A stretch of DNA of 7,284 nt from Bacteroidota bacterium (GCA_022560715.1 JADFSQ010000096.1:1-7284), one strand, 5' to 3'. Positions 1 through 7,145 are shown, counted from the first letter of the stretch. Translations and numbers: made by a program. Notes: generated from the letters alone by a model not told the origin.

Positions 1-323
1 TCAAAATCGATCGCCGCAATTGCTGCCGTCATTGCCTGAATTTCTTTATTTGTCGTTTTTAAGTCTTCTTCGGCGGATTTTAATTCTATTTTCAACTTTT
101 CAACTGCCCCGCTGTCGATAGCCTTTTGGGCTTCTTCAAGCTCCAGAACTGCTTTTTCGCGCTGATACTCCACAAATTCATTCTGCCACTTTTTCCATTC
201 TCTGTCCGAATCCTGCGCCACCATCATCACTAAAGACACAAGAAGTATAATACTCGCCACCGCAAACCAAATCGTGGTTTTTTGTATGTCGTACAGCATT
301 AAGGGGGTTTTTTTCGGAGGCAT
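1..323 (-). CDS. N-terminus of a membrane-anchored protein, possibly a c-type cytochrome subunit of a bc-type complex (partial)
   Basis: Reading leftward from an ATG at 323, the frame stays open for 107 codons to the window edge, so the C-terminus is missing. Residues 1-16 are short and basic (MPPKKTP...YDIQK). Residues 17-35 form one hydrophobic helix (WFAVASIILLVSLVMMV), followed from about 38 by a highly charged, Glu/Lys/Gln-rich stretch beginning DSDREWKKWQNEF that looks helical or coiled-coil. This suggests an inner-membrane anchor with a large periplasmic part. From memory, this N-terminus resembles membrane-anchored cytochrome c proteins encoded just after cytochrome b in bc-type operons of planctomycetes and similar bacteria, but no CXXCH haem motif lies in the visible part, so the function is an inference. 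It starts 10 bases after the stop of the preceding membrane-protein tail, as in an operon. GC content (about 43%) and GTG/GCG-rich codons differ strongly from the rest of the window. Confidence 0.5.
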   Translation of the reverse strand, partial: MPPKKTPLMLYDIQKTTIWFAVASIILLVSLVMMVAQDSDREWKKWQNEFVEYQREKAVLELEEAQKAIDSGAVEKLKIELKSAEEDLKTTNKEIQAMTAAIAAIDF

Positions 324-333
324 AATTTCCCGT

Positions 334-471
334 TTAAATATTAAAGAAGAACTCGGGTATTGCGACAATGTATTTCAAATTGAAGCTCCACCGCAAAAAC
401 ATTTTAATGGGGAACCCAAACATAGTCAGATAAAGCATCATTAATATGCCGTATCGCACGCCACCCATTTT
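334..471 (-). pseudogene. C-terminal tail of a membrane protein, possibly cytochrome b of a bc-type complex (fragment)
   Basis: This is the final ~46 codons of the chimeric frame, ending at TAA (334-336). It contains one hydrophobic helix (RYGILMMLYLTMFGFPIKM) followed by MFLRWSFNLKYIVAIPEFF and a short end. A final transmembrane helix followed by an Arg/Lys-containing 'LKYI..P' tail recalls the C-terminus of long cytochrome b subunits in some bacterial bc complexes. I recall this from family knowledge and could not test it. Support comes from the next gene, 10 bases downstream, which begins as a membrane-anchored subunit. Composition (about 42% GC over 421-470) matches bases 1-323 and not the AT-rich DNA beginning at about 471 (about 18% GC over 471-530). 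I infer that this tail belongs with the left-hand gene, not with the glycosyltransferase start it is fused to. Confidence 0.4.
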
Positions 472-690
472 TTCAAACTTCTTTTTAACTTCACATTTCC
501 AGTCTATATTTTTTAAAATATAATTTCTTACAGCATTGGTTTCTTTCTTTTCTTCTTTTGATCTAGGCCCATCTGCTGCAATATAAATTTTTTTAGGTTT
601 AGCCTTTTTTATCTCTGCAAAAACTTTTTTTGTTGTTCCTAATCTGTTAAAAACAATGAATAAAACCGGAACTGTTAATTTCTGGGCCAT
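334..690 (-). CDS. Chimeric reading frame: N-terminus of an HlpA-like glycosyltransferase joined to an unrelated membrane-protein C-terminus
   Basis: This 118-residue frame appears to be two unrelated pieces. Residues 1 to about 72 (bases ~475-690) match the start of the HlpA-like nucleotide-sugar transferases common in Bacteroidota capsule loci: a beta strand VPVLFIVFNR, TTKKVF, then KKIYIAADGPR and the NIDWKCEVK segment. Those enzymes usually run to roughly 280-310 residues, and continue here with a 'REKNLG'-type loop and an acidic metal-binding motif, none of which is present. From about residue 73 the frame changes to a hydrophobic sequence with GC-richer codons. The ATG at 690 is a natural family start and lies 30 bases after the stop of another minus-strand gene tail, as in an operon. 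It cannot be a working transferase. It is either an assembly chimera or a recombination scar. The family assignment of the N-terminal piece is fairly secure. Confidence 0.65.
   Translation of the reverse strand: MAQKLTVPVLFIVFNRLGTTKKVFAEIKKAKPKKIYIAADGPRSKEEKKETNAVRNYILKNIDWKCEVKKKFEKMGGVRYGILMMLYLTMFGFPIKMFLRWSFNLKYIVAIPEFFFNI
466..477. other. Breakpoint 1: abrupt join of two sequences of different origin
   Basis: Within 60 bases the GC content falls from about 42% (421-470) to about 18% (471-530). At the same place the minus-strand reading frame changes from glycosyltransferase-like residues (ending CEVKKKF) to a membrane-protein tail. No insertion-sequence end, target duplication or tRNA is visible here. 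The position is estimated from composition and family resemblance and could be off by 10-15 bases. Confidence 0.6.
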
Positions 691-720
691 ATTTCATAAC
701 AAAGAGGACTATTTATATAA

Positions 721-807
721 TTAATGATGCTTTCTTTTTTCTAATTCAAGAACAAAACCATTTATGTGGTTTCCAAGGTAAAAGAATATGTATTTTCCTT
801 TTAAATT
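721..807 (-). pseudogene. C-terminal fragment of an unidentified gene (about 29 codons)
   Basis: On the minus strand a frame ending at TAA (721-723) reads KNLKGKYIFFYLGNHINGF followed by VLELEKRKHH. It looks protein-like, and its composition and spacing (30 bases before the HlpA-like ATG at 690) fit the end of an upstream gene in the same glycan operon. The frame is blocked by a stop at 811-813, and homology to the plus-strand epimerase begins at about the same place, so the 5' part has been cut away. I do not recognise the family. A sugar-modifying or glycosyltransferase gene is likely only from context. Confidence 0.35.
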
Positions 808-812
808 TTTTT
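800..812. other. Breakpoint 2: minus-strand gene tail abuts a headless plus-strand epimerase
   Basis: Left of about 805 the protein-like signal is on the minus strand. Right of it the plus strand reads FFTTSTYANNNLERLGV, which aligns with the middle of a WecB-type epimerase. The join lies in a T/A-rich run (taaatttttttac), a sequence where misassembly or illegitimate recombination by short homology is easy. Both flanks look flavobacterial, so this could be a rearrangement within one locus. Confidence 0.5.
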
Positions 813-1460
813 ACAACTTCAACCTATGCAAACAACAACCTTGAGAGACTTGGTGTATCAAAAAGCAATATCTTTTTTGTTGGTAATGTTATGATTGATA
901 CACTTCTTAAAAACAAAAATCGATTTATAAAATCGTCAATCTGGAATGAATTAGGATTAGAACAAAAAAAATATATGGTGTTAACGCTACACAGGCCAAG
1001 TAATGTAGATGAAGCACAACAATTAAAATCTTTGATTACACAAATTGTAACTCTTGGAAAAGCATATCCAATAATTTTTCCAGTACATCCACGGACAAAA
1101 AAAATTCTTGAAGACTTAAATTTGGATTTTGAGAATTTACATTATATAGAGCCTTTAAGTTATTTGTCGTTTAATTATCTCGTTAAAAATGCTTTCGTTG
1201 TTTTAACTGATTCAGGTGGAATTACCGAAGAAACTACAGTTATGAACGTGCCTTGTATAACGCTTCGAGATTCTACCGAACGTCCAGAAACCTGTGAAAT
1301 TGGAACCAATGTTTTGGTTGGAACTAATCCTGATAAAATTGAAGATGTCTTTAAAATATTGCTTTCTGGTAAATGGAAGCAAGGAAGTATTCCTGAACTT
1401 TGGGATGGCAAATCGGCTGAAAGAATTATAAATCATTTGATTGAAATTTATCAATTATAA
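804..1460 (+). pseudogene. wecB: UDP-N-acetylglucosamine 2-epimerase (non-hydrolysing, WecB/MnaA family), N-terminal half missing
   Basis: The family interconverts UDP-GlcNAc and UDP-ManNAc in the cytoplasm, supplying ManNAc-type sugars for surface glycans. Visible landmarks, in order: TTSTYANNNL, the hinge motif FFVGNVMIDTLL, TLHRPSNVD (equivalent of the conserved T-x-HR-x-EN-V histidine motif), FPVHPRTKK, LTDSGGITEE for UDP binding, and the RDSTERPET loop. Family members are about 360-380 residues; only some 218 codons of homology remain. The N-terminal Rossmann domain, which carries essential acidic catalytic residues, is absent, so the product should be inactive alone. The first in-frame ATG is at 891, but homology starts about 29 codons earlier without an ATG, so 891 is an internal methionine rather than a true start. 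The stop (1458-1460) overlaps the next ATG by one base, showing the 3' end is native. The GNVMIDTL motif favours the UDP-ManNAc-forming branch over FnlC-type enzymes. Confidence 0.85.
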
Positions 1461-2635
1461 TGAAAGAAGTTTTAATAATAACTAGTTACTTTCCGCCTGA
1501 AACCGGAGCGGCTTCAAATAGAATTTTTCATCTTGCTGAAGGCTTGCAAAAACGAAATTTTACAGTTTCGGTTATTACACCTTTGCCTAACTATCCAACA
1601 GGTAAAATTTTTAAAGAATATAAAGGTAAATTTAATAAAACTTCAGTTGAAAATAATGTCAAAATTCATAGGTTATGGATTTATGCCAGCAATTCAAAGA
1701 ACAAGATATTACGTTTGTTTTCTATGTTATCTTATAGTTTTAGTTTGATTTGGTTTTTTGCTTTTAATAAAATCCCGAAAATAGTAATTATACAATCTCC
1801 GCCTTTGTTAGTGGCTTTTACTTCAATGTTTTTTTTAAAGAAAAAATCACGAAAACTTATTTTAAATGTAAGTGATTTGTGGCCACTTTCAGGTTTAGTG
1901 TTGGGAGCTTTTGAAAAGAATTTAACTTATAAATTATTAAAAAAAATTGAACGATTTAATTACAAAATTGCAGATTTAATTTTAGGACAAAGTAATGAAA
2001 TACTTACGCATATAACGTCTTTATTTCCTAAAAAAGAAACTTTTTTGTATCGAAATTATCCAGATTTTGAAACACTAAAAAGTGAAGTTAAGGTATCATC
2101 AGATGGGAAATTAAAAATTGTTTATGCAGGATTACTAGGTGTTGCACAAGGAATCTTCAAACTATGTCAAAAACTTAATTATGAAAATATTGAATTACAT
2201 ATTTATGGTGCTGGATCTGAGCAAGGAAAAATTGAAGCTTTTATTAAGTCTAATCAACATTTACCAATTACCTATTATGGAGAACTAACTAGAAATAAAC
2301 TACATAAAGAACTGCAACAATATGATGTTGCAATAATTCCGTTGTTAAAACGAATTTATGGCTCTGTGCCTTCAAAAATATTTGAATACTCTAAATTAGG
2401 CTTGCCAATTTTATATTTTGGAGGAGGAGAAGGAGAAAATATAATTAAAAAACACAATTTAGGATGGATTGCCAAAGCTGGTGATTATTATAGTTTAAAT
2501 ATGATGTTAGATAGAATTAAAAAAAATAAGTTCGATTTAGGGCAAAGAAAACAAATACAAGAAACAGCAACCAAAAATTTTGATTTAGATATTCAACTTG
2601 AAAAATTTACCAAAAAATTAAAAACTCTTGGCTAA
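1460..2635 (+). CDS. Glycosyltransferase family 4, WbuB-like
   Basis: This is a complete 391-residue cytoplasmic or membrane-associated GT-B glycosyltransferase, close to the usual ~400 residues. The N-terminal acceptor domain opens with VLIITSYFPPETGAASNRI (4-22), a glycine-containing loop typical of GT4, then LPNYPTGKIF (42-51) as in WbuB relatives. A hydrophobic segment at about 88-103 and IIQSPPLLVAF (110-120) suggest membrane contact. NVSDLWPLS lies at 136-144. The C-terminal donor domain begins near 217 (LKIVYAGLLG) and contains HIYGAGSE (247-254), YYGEL and VPSKIFEYSKLGLPIL (303-318), the region binding the nucleotide sugar. WbuB enzymes transfer N-acetylfucosamine-type sugars, but donor and acceptor cannot be read from sequence. 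The ATG overlaps the epimerase stop by one base (TAATG), implying coupled translation. Its stop overlaps the convergent phosphotransferase stop by four bases. Confidence 0.88.
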   Translation: MKEVLIITSYFPPETGAASNRIFHLAEGLQKRNFTVSVITPLPNYPTGKIFKEYKGKFNKTSVENNVKIHRLWIYASNSKNKILRLFSMLSYSFSLIWFFAFNKIPKIVIIQSPPLLVAFTSMFFLKKKSRKLILNVSDLWPLSGLVLGAFEKNLTYKLLKKIERFNYKIADLILGQSNEILTHITSLFPKKETFLYRNYPDFETLKSEVKVSSDGKLKIVYAGLLGVAQGIFKLCQKLNYENIELHIYGAGSEQGKIEAFIKSNQHLPITYYGELTRNKLHKELQQYDVAIIPLLKRIYGSVPSKIFEYSKLGLPILYFGGGEGENIIKKHNLGWIAKAGDYYSLNMMLDRIKKNKFDLGQRKQIQETATKNFDLDIQLEKFTKKLKTLG

Positions 2636-3984
2636 TACGCCTTTTTGTCTCCTATAAGCGTTTTTAAAAATGTTTGAGAGATAATTTTTAAGTCCAATAA
2701 AAACGACCAATTTTCAATATAAAAAATATCATATTTTACTCGTCCAATAATATCTTTATCAGTTTCTATTTCTCCTCGAAATCCACTTATTTGGGCTAAT
2801 CCTGTAATTCCTGGTTTTACAAAATGTCGCACCATAAATTTGTCTATTCTTTTAGCATACATATTAGTATGACTTACCATATGTGGTCGCGGACCAACAA
2901 TAGACATATCGCCAAATAGTACGTTATAAAATTGTGGCAGTTCGTCTATACTTGTTTTACGAAGAAATTTTCCAACTTTAGTTATCCTCTCATCGTCTTT
3001 TGTTGCCTGATACAAATGAGCGTCTTTATTAGGTGTCATTGAACGAAATTTATAACAATCGAATTCTTCATAATTAAACCCGTTTCTTTTTTGTTTAAAA
3101 AATACTGGTCCTTTAGATCCTAATTTAATTAGAATCGCAATAATAGGTGTTAGCCAGGACAATAAAAAAACAATTACTGCAGAAGAAAATATAATATCGA
3201 ATGCTCTTTTTACAAATTGGTTTACCGAATCACTTAACGGAATTTCCCGAAGGGTTAATACAGGTATGTATTCGTAATATTCGTATTTGAGTTTCTTTGA
3301 GTAAATTTCTTTATTATCTGGTATAAACTTTAATTTTCTTAAGTTGTTATCGGCAAAATCGATTAATTCATTAATTTGTTTGTTAGACATTTCGGCAACT
3401 GAAGCATAAATTTCATCGATATTATTATCTATAATAAATAAAAAGCATTCATTTAAAGAAAAATCATCGTCACTTATACAAAACTGTTTTTTAAATTTGT
3501 ATCCAAAATCATGTCTTCTATTAAAAATTTCTATCAGTTGATTAGTTTTACTGTTTTTACCAATAACAACTACATTTCTTAAGTTTCCTCCTAGATATAT
3601 CCTGTATCTTCTTAATAAGAAATAAGTAAAAAATTTAAAAAAACTAATTAATATAAAAACAGTAAATAAATAATTTCCTAATGCGAGTCTACTAATATTA
3701 GGTTGTTTAAATACGCCAATAAACGCATATAAGATCAAGGCATATAAGATAATTTGTCTAAATAGTAAAGCTATTATTTGGACAATTCTTGTGCTTCTAT
3801 GTACTTCGTAAAATTGATTTTTAAAAGAAATAATCAACCATAAAAAAGATATATAAGAAAGAAATATATAGATGTTTGTAATATTTGTATTAAATAAAAA
3901 AACAGTCCCACATATTATAATTAAGTCTGCTATTAAAAATAGCGGTTTGATTAAATTTGAATATCGTCCTTGTTTGTATGGCAT
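2632..3984 (-). CDS. Undecaprenyl-phosphate sugar phosphotransferase (WcaJ-like polyprenyl glycosylphosphotransferase)
   Basis: This 450-residue inner-membrane enzyme would transfer a sugar 1-phosphate from a UDP-sugar to undecaprenyl phosphate, the first committed step of repeat-unit assembly. Hydrophobic helices lie at about 10-31, 36-53, 68-92 and 104-124. A CoA_binding_3-type Rossmann-like domain follows (NVVVIGKNSKTNQLIE, 137-152, to about 240). The catalytic bacterial sugar transferase domain begins with VKRAFDII (258-265) and a helix at 262-287 with a proline at 280 (re-entrant in the family). It contains GPVFFKQKRNG, YKFRSM (311-316), TSIDELPQF with the conserved Asp347-Glu348 pair, VGPRPH (363-368) and KPGITGLAQISGFRGE. 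Both ends look intact and the length is normal. Glucose 1-phosphate is the commonest substrate in this family; galactose or another sugar is possible. Its ATG follows the decarboxylase stop directly (TAAATG), indicating translational coupling. Confidence 0.92.
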   Translation of the reverse strand: MPYKQGRYSNLIKPLFLIADLIIICGTVFLFNTNITNIYIFLSYISFLWLIISFKNQFYEVHRSTRIVQIIALLFRQIILYALILYAFIGVFKQPNISRLALGNYLFTVFILISFFKFFTYFLLRRYRIYLGGNLRNVVVIGKNSKTNQLIEIFNRRHDFGYKFKKQFCISDDDFSLNECFLFIIDNNIDEIYASVAEMSNKQINELIDFADNNLRKLKFIPDNKEIYSKKLKYEYYEYIPVLTLREIPLSDSVNQFVKRAFDIIFSSAVIVFLLSWLTPIIAILIKLGSKGPVFFKQKRNGFNYEEFDCYKFRSMTPNKDAHLYQATKDDERITKVGKFLRKTSIDELPQFYNVLFGDMSIVGPRPHMVSHTNMYAKRIDKFMVRHFVKPGITGLAQISGFRGEIETDKDIIGRVKYDIFYIENWSFLLDLKIISQTFLKTLIGDKKAY

Positions 3985-4971
3985 TTAACGTTTTATATGC
4001 TTAGTGAAATCTTTATGGTCTCTTTTATGCAATTCTTCTGTTGAAAGGTTTTTAAAATAATTAAAGGTTTTTGTCATGCCTTCTTTACGACCAATTTTCG
4101 CTTCCCAATTTAATATTTTTTTTGCTAATGAAATATCGGGTTGACGCTGTAGTGGATCGTCTATAGGTAGTTTTTTGAATACTATTTTTTGATTTGTTTC
4201 GGTTAATTTAATGATTTCTTTTGCAAAATCTATTATTGTAATCTCATTTGGGTTTCCAATATTTACTGGATAAGAATAATCACTGAATAGCAGTCTAAAA
4301 ATGCCTTCTACCTGATCGTCCACATAACAAAAAGATCGCGTTTGTAAACCATCCCCAAAAACAGTTAAATTTTCTCCCCTCAATGCTTGTCCCATAAAAG
4401 CTGGTATTACACGACCATCGTTTAGCCTCATTCTTGGTCCATAGGTATTAAAGATTCTAGCTATTCTGGTTTCTAATCCATGAAATCGATGATATGCCAT
4501 AGTTATGGATTCTTGAAATCGTTTCGCTTCGTCATAAACTCCTCTTGGTCCAATGGTATTAACGTTGCCATAATAATCTTCTGTTTGTGGGTGTACCAAA
4601 GGATCGCCATACACTTCTGATGTTGATGCAATTAATATTCTTGCATTTTTTTCTTTTGCCAAACCTAATAGATTGTGTGTTCCTAATGATCCTACTTTTA
4701 AAGTTTGAATAGGAATTTTTAAATAATCTATAGGGCTTGCGGGTGATGCAAAATGAAGAATGTAATCTAAATCCCCTTCAATTTTTATGAACTCTGTAAC
4801 ATCATGATTAATAAACTCGAAATTAGGATGATTGTCAAGGTGCTCAATATTAGACTCGTCTCCTGTTATAAAATTATCCATTCCAATAACGTAGAGCCCT
4901 TCAGCAATAAACCGATCACACAAATGCGATCCTAAAAATCCAGCAGCTCCTGTTATTAATACTTTTTTCAT
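3985..4971 (-). CDS. uxs: UDP-glucuronate decarboxylase (UDP-xylose synthase), extended SDR family
   Basis: This 328-residue cytoplasmic enzyme would oxidise and decarboxylate UDP-glucuronate and then reduce it to UDP-xylose, recycling bound NAD. The NAD-binding motif is TGAAGFLG (7-14). The active-site segment STSEVYGDP (116-124) carries the Thr/Ser and the Glu119 that distinguish decarboxylases from plain epimerases/dehydratases. The catalytic YxxxK is Tyr146-Lys150 within [11 protein letters not shown], followed by [13 protein letters not shown] (169-181), NDGRVIPAF and [16 protein letters not shown] (204-219), all as in known Uxs proteins. '[14 protein letters not shown]' differs slightly from the usual 'GPRSCYDEGKRVAE', so a related activity on another UDP-hexuronic acid is a minor alternative. 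The start is two bases after the ugd stop, and the adjacent ugd would make its substrate, strongly supporting the assignment. A charged ~20-residue C-terminal tail follows the SDR core. Confidence 0.9.
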   Translation of the reverse strand: MKKVLITGAAGFLGSHLCDRFIAEGLYVIGMDNFITGDESNIEHLDNHPNFEFINHDVTEFIKIEGDLDYILHFASPASPIDYLKIPIQTLKVGSLGTHNLLGLAKEKNARILIASTSEVYGDPLVHPQTEDYYGNVNTIGPRGVYDEAKRFQESITMAYHRFHGLETRIARIFNTYGPRMRLNDGRVIPAFMGQALRGENLTVFGDGLQTRSFCYVDDQVEGIFRLLFSDYSYPVNIGNPNEITIIDFAKEIIKLTETNQKIVFKKLPIDDPLQRQPDISLAKKILNWEAKIGRKEGMTKTFNYFKNLSTEELHKRDHKDFTKHIKR

Positions 4972-4973
4972 TA

Positions 4974-6284
4974 TTAATTTACATTCTTTCTTCCAATTGA
5001 ACTATAATAAAATCCTTCTTTTTGCATATCTTCTACATCATATAAATTTCTACCATCAAAAATTACTGGTTGCTTTAAAAGTTCTTTTATTTTATTAAAA
5101 TCTAGTGTTCTAAATATACTCCATTCGGTGCATATAATAAGAGCATCGGCATTAATAGTTGCCTCATACATATTGGTAGCATATTCTATCTTGTTACCAT
5201 ACTTTGTTTTTACATTGTTCATCGCTTCTGGGTCGAAAACCTTAATAGACGCTTCCTTTTTCAGCAGCTCATCAATCATATACAAAGCGGGTGCCTCCCT
5301 AATATCGTCAGTTTCTGGTTTAAATGCCAATCCCCAAATAGCAAATTTCTTTCCTTTTATTTCGCCTTTAAAATAGTGTTCTATCCTAGGAATCAAAATT
5401 GTTTTCTGAACGTCATTTACATTAATTACAGCATCTAAAATATTGAACTTATAATCGACATCGTTACCTGATTTATGTAATGCTTTTACATCTTTAGGGA
5501 AACAGGAGCCTCCATAGCCTATTCCTGGAAACAAGAAGCGTTTACCGATTCGCGAGTCGGTTCCTATACCAACTCTAACTTTATCTACATCTGCACCGAC
5601 TTTCTCGCAAAAATTAGCGATTTCATTCATAAAGGTAATTTTAGTTGCCAAAAACGCATTAGCAGCATATTTTGTGAGTTCGGCAGAACGCTCGTCCATA
5701 ATTAGTATTGGATTTCCTGATCTTACAAAAGGCCTGTATAGCTTTTGCATTAAAGTAATGGCTCTTTTTGATTTTGAGCCAATAATAATACGTTCAGGTT
5801 TTAAAAAATCATCCACCGCAAAGCCTTCTCTTAAAAACTCCGGGTTTGAAACTACATCAAATTCCACGCTGGTTTCATTTGAAATCACTTCTCTTACCTT
5901 ATCTGCTGTACCTACGGGAACAGTACTTTTATCCACAATTACTTTGTAGTCCTTTATTTTTTTTCCTATGTCTTTAGCTACTCCTAAAACATAAGACAAA
6001 TCTGCAGAGCCATCTTCATCTTCTGGTGTTGGTAATGCTAAAAATATAATGTCGCCATGTTCTAATCCTTCGTCTAAAGACGTAGAAAATTTTAAACGAT
6101 TCGCTTTTATATTCCTTTGAAATAAAACATCTAAATGCGGTTCGTAAATAGGGACTACACCTTGCTGCATTTGTTTAACTTTTTCCTCGTCTATATCTAT
6201 ACATAAAACGTCGTTGCCTGTTTCGGCAAGACAAGTTCCTGTAACCAAACCAACGTAACCTGTTCCTATTACTGATATTTTCAT
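4974..6284 (-). CDS. ugd: UDP-glucose 6-dehydrogenase
   Basis: This 436-residue cytoplasmic enzyme would oxidise UDP-glucose to UDP-glucuronate with two NAD+, the entry to uronic acid and xylose precursors. The N-terminal NAD domain starts [19 protein letters not shown] (3-21) with the GxGxxG fold and an acidic residue at the end of strand two (CIDID). Further landmarks are [15 protein letters not shown] (85-99), DKSTVPVGT (118-126), NPEFLREG (147-154), the linker helix [12 protein letters not shown] with Lys205, and the catalytic Cys261 with Asp265 in [12 protein letters not shown]. The C-terminal UDP-binding domain contains [16 protein letters not shown] (317-332) and ends with FDGRNLYD. 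Nothing essential is missing and the length is normal for short bacterial Ugd. It is the first gene of the ugd, decarboxylase, phosphotransferase cassette and lies only six bases from the stop of the truncated ATPase upstream. Confidence 0.96.
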   Translation of the reverse strand: MKISVIGTGYVGLVTGTCLAETGNDVLCIDIDEEKVKQMQQGVVPIYEPHLDVLFQRNIKANRLKFSTSLDEGLEHGDIIFLALPTPEDEDGSADLSYVLGVAKDIGKKIKDYKVIVDKSTVPVGTADKVREVISNETSVEFDVVSNPEFLREGFAVDDFLKPERIIIGSKSKRAITLMQKLYRPFVRSGNPILIMDERSAELTKYAANAFLATKITFMNEIANFCEKVGADVDKVRVGIGTDSRIGKRFLFPGIGYGGSCFPKDVKALHKSGNDVDYKFNILDAVINVNDVQKTILIPRIEHYFKGEIKGKKFAIWGLAFKPETDDIREAPALYMIDELLKKEASIKVFDPEAMNNVKTKYGNKIEYATNMYEATINADALIICTEWSIFRTLDFNKIKELLKQPVIFDGRNLYDVEDMQKEGFYYSSIGRKNVN

Positions 6285-6290
6285 TTATAC

Positions 6291-7145
6291 TTAATTATTA
6301 CACAAAAATAGTTTATTGCTCCATATTACAGCATTCCGAATGCCATTATCTACAAAATAGATTTTACGTGTTTTTTTTAATTCGGTTCTTAAATTCCTGC
6401 TAAATGTTCCTAATCGATAAATGATAAATGATTTTTCTAATAATAGGATATAACTTTCTACAGTTTCGCTATTTAATCCCACTATTTTACCCAGCTCGTT
6501 ATAAGATACCTGATTCCCCATTTGAAAAGCAAGAGCTTGTAGTAATTTTATGATTTTATCCGATTTCTTAATTTTATTCCAAATAAGAATGTCTTTAAAC
6601 AGATAACTATCGGCCAACAGTTTTAAAATGTCTTTTTCTTCCCCTTGATTAATAACAACGTCGGGATAATAGCCATAAACCATTCTGTGTTTTAGCTGGT
6701 TTAATTCTTCTAACAAACCGTGGTGACCTGCCATTTCTTCAAAAGAAATCGGATACATTTGATATTCAAATTTCCGCCCGGTCAATGGCTCGTTTAATGC
6801 GTTAGATAAATCAAAAGAAGAAGAACCTGTTGCTATTAACTGTACCTCTTTTAGTTCGTCAGTAATAATTTTAAGTTTTAAACCAATATCTTTAATGCTT
6901 TGGGCTTCATCAATAATAACCACTTTGTGGTTTTTAATAATTGCTTTAAATCGTGACGAAGAAGGTGTTTCAAACAAAGTTTGTACTTCAAAGTTATCTG
7001 CATTCAACCAAAGTGTGTCTTTTAAATTCTCTGCAATTTTTTTTAATAGTGTTGTTTTGCCTACTTGACGAGCGCCTAAAAGCATTATTACCTTTCCTTT
7101 AAAAAACTTACTTTTTATGTTTCTTTCTAAAATTCTATCAATCAT
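6291..7145 (-). CDS. AAA+ ATPase of the DUF4143 type, C-terminally truncated
   Basis: The 284 residues contain an N-terminal P-loop ATPase: Walker A GARQVGKTT (24-32, Lys30), Walker B VVIIDEAQ (75-82, Asp79-Glu80), sensor TGSSS (106-110) and LTGR (121-124, a likely arginine finger). After it come YPISFEEM (131-138), the Y-F-KDIL segment (181-187) and a winged-helix-like region SYNELGKIVGLNSETVESYI (214-233). The DUF4143 domain starts with SFIIYRL and RKIYFVDNGIRNAVI (260-274). Family members are usually about 370-400 residues and continue here with a C-terminal nuclease-like fold; this protein instead reads ten unrelated residues and stops, so roughly 90-100 residues are missing. The natural role of these common ATPases is poorly known; toxin-antitoxin-like or mobile-element roles have been suggested. 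It is the only window gene without an obvious link to glycans. Divergence begins at about 6323. Confidence 0.82.
   Translation of the reverse strand: MIDRILERNIKSKFFKGKVIMLLGARQVGKTTLLKKIAENLKDTLWLNADNFEVQTLFETPSSSRFKAIIKNHKVVIIDEAQSIKDIGLKLKIITDELKEVQLIATGSSSFDLSNALNEPLTGRKFEYQMYPISFEEMAGHHGLLEELNQLKHRMVYGYYPDVVINQGEEKDILKLLADSYLFKDILIWNKIKKSDKIIKLLQALAFQMGNQVSYNELGKIVGLNSETVESYILLLEKSFIIYRLGTFSRNLRTELKKTRKIYFVDNGIRNAVIWSNKLFLCNN
6303..6310 (-). promoter_or_regulatory. Possible Bacteroidota -7 promoter element for the ugd cassette
   Basis: On the minus strand the sequence TATTTTTG matches the TAnnTTTG -7 consensus of the Bacteroidota primary sigma factor exactly and ends 19 bases before the ugd ATG. 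No clear TTG/TTTG -33 element lies at the usual distance upstream, and such short AT-rich matches are expected by chance in this DNA. It could give a short leader of about 13 bases. Without it, ugd would depend on read-through from the ATPase. Confidence 0.25.

Noticed and set aside
690..830. Insertion-sequence ends or target-site duplication explaining the two left-hand breakpoints
   Set aside because: I found no terminal inverted repeats, transposase remnant or matching direct repeats flanking 471-805.
1175..1454. Two overlapping minus-strand open frames (78 and 80 codons) opposite the epimerase
   Set aside because: They lie antisense to a clearly conserved coding region and their translations show no family features; they are shadows of the real gene.
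1533..1748. 71-codon plus-strand frame inside the GT4 gene
   Set aside because: It sits in another frame of a well-supported glycosyltransferase and has no recognisable protein pattern.
2600..2680. Bidirectional terminator between the convergent genes
   Set aside because: No GC-rich hairpin followed by a T run is visible; the stop codons overlap and the flanking sequence is coding.
5128..5949. Plus-strand open frames opposite ugd
   Set aside because: Antisense to an intact, highly conserved dehydrogenase; the serine-rich, low-complexity translations are typical of reverse-strand shadows.
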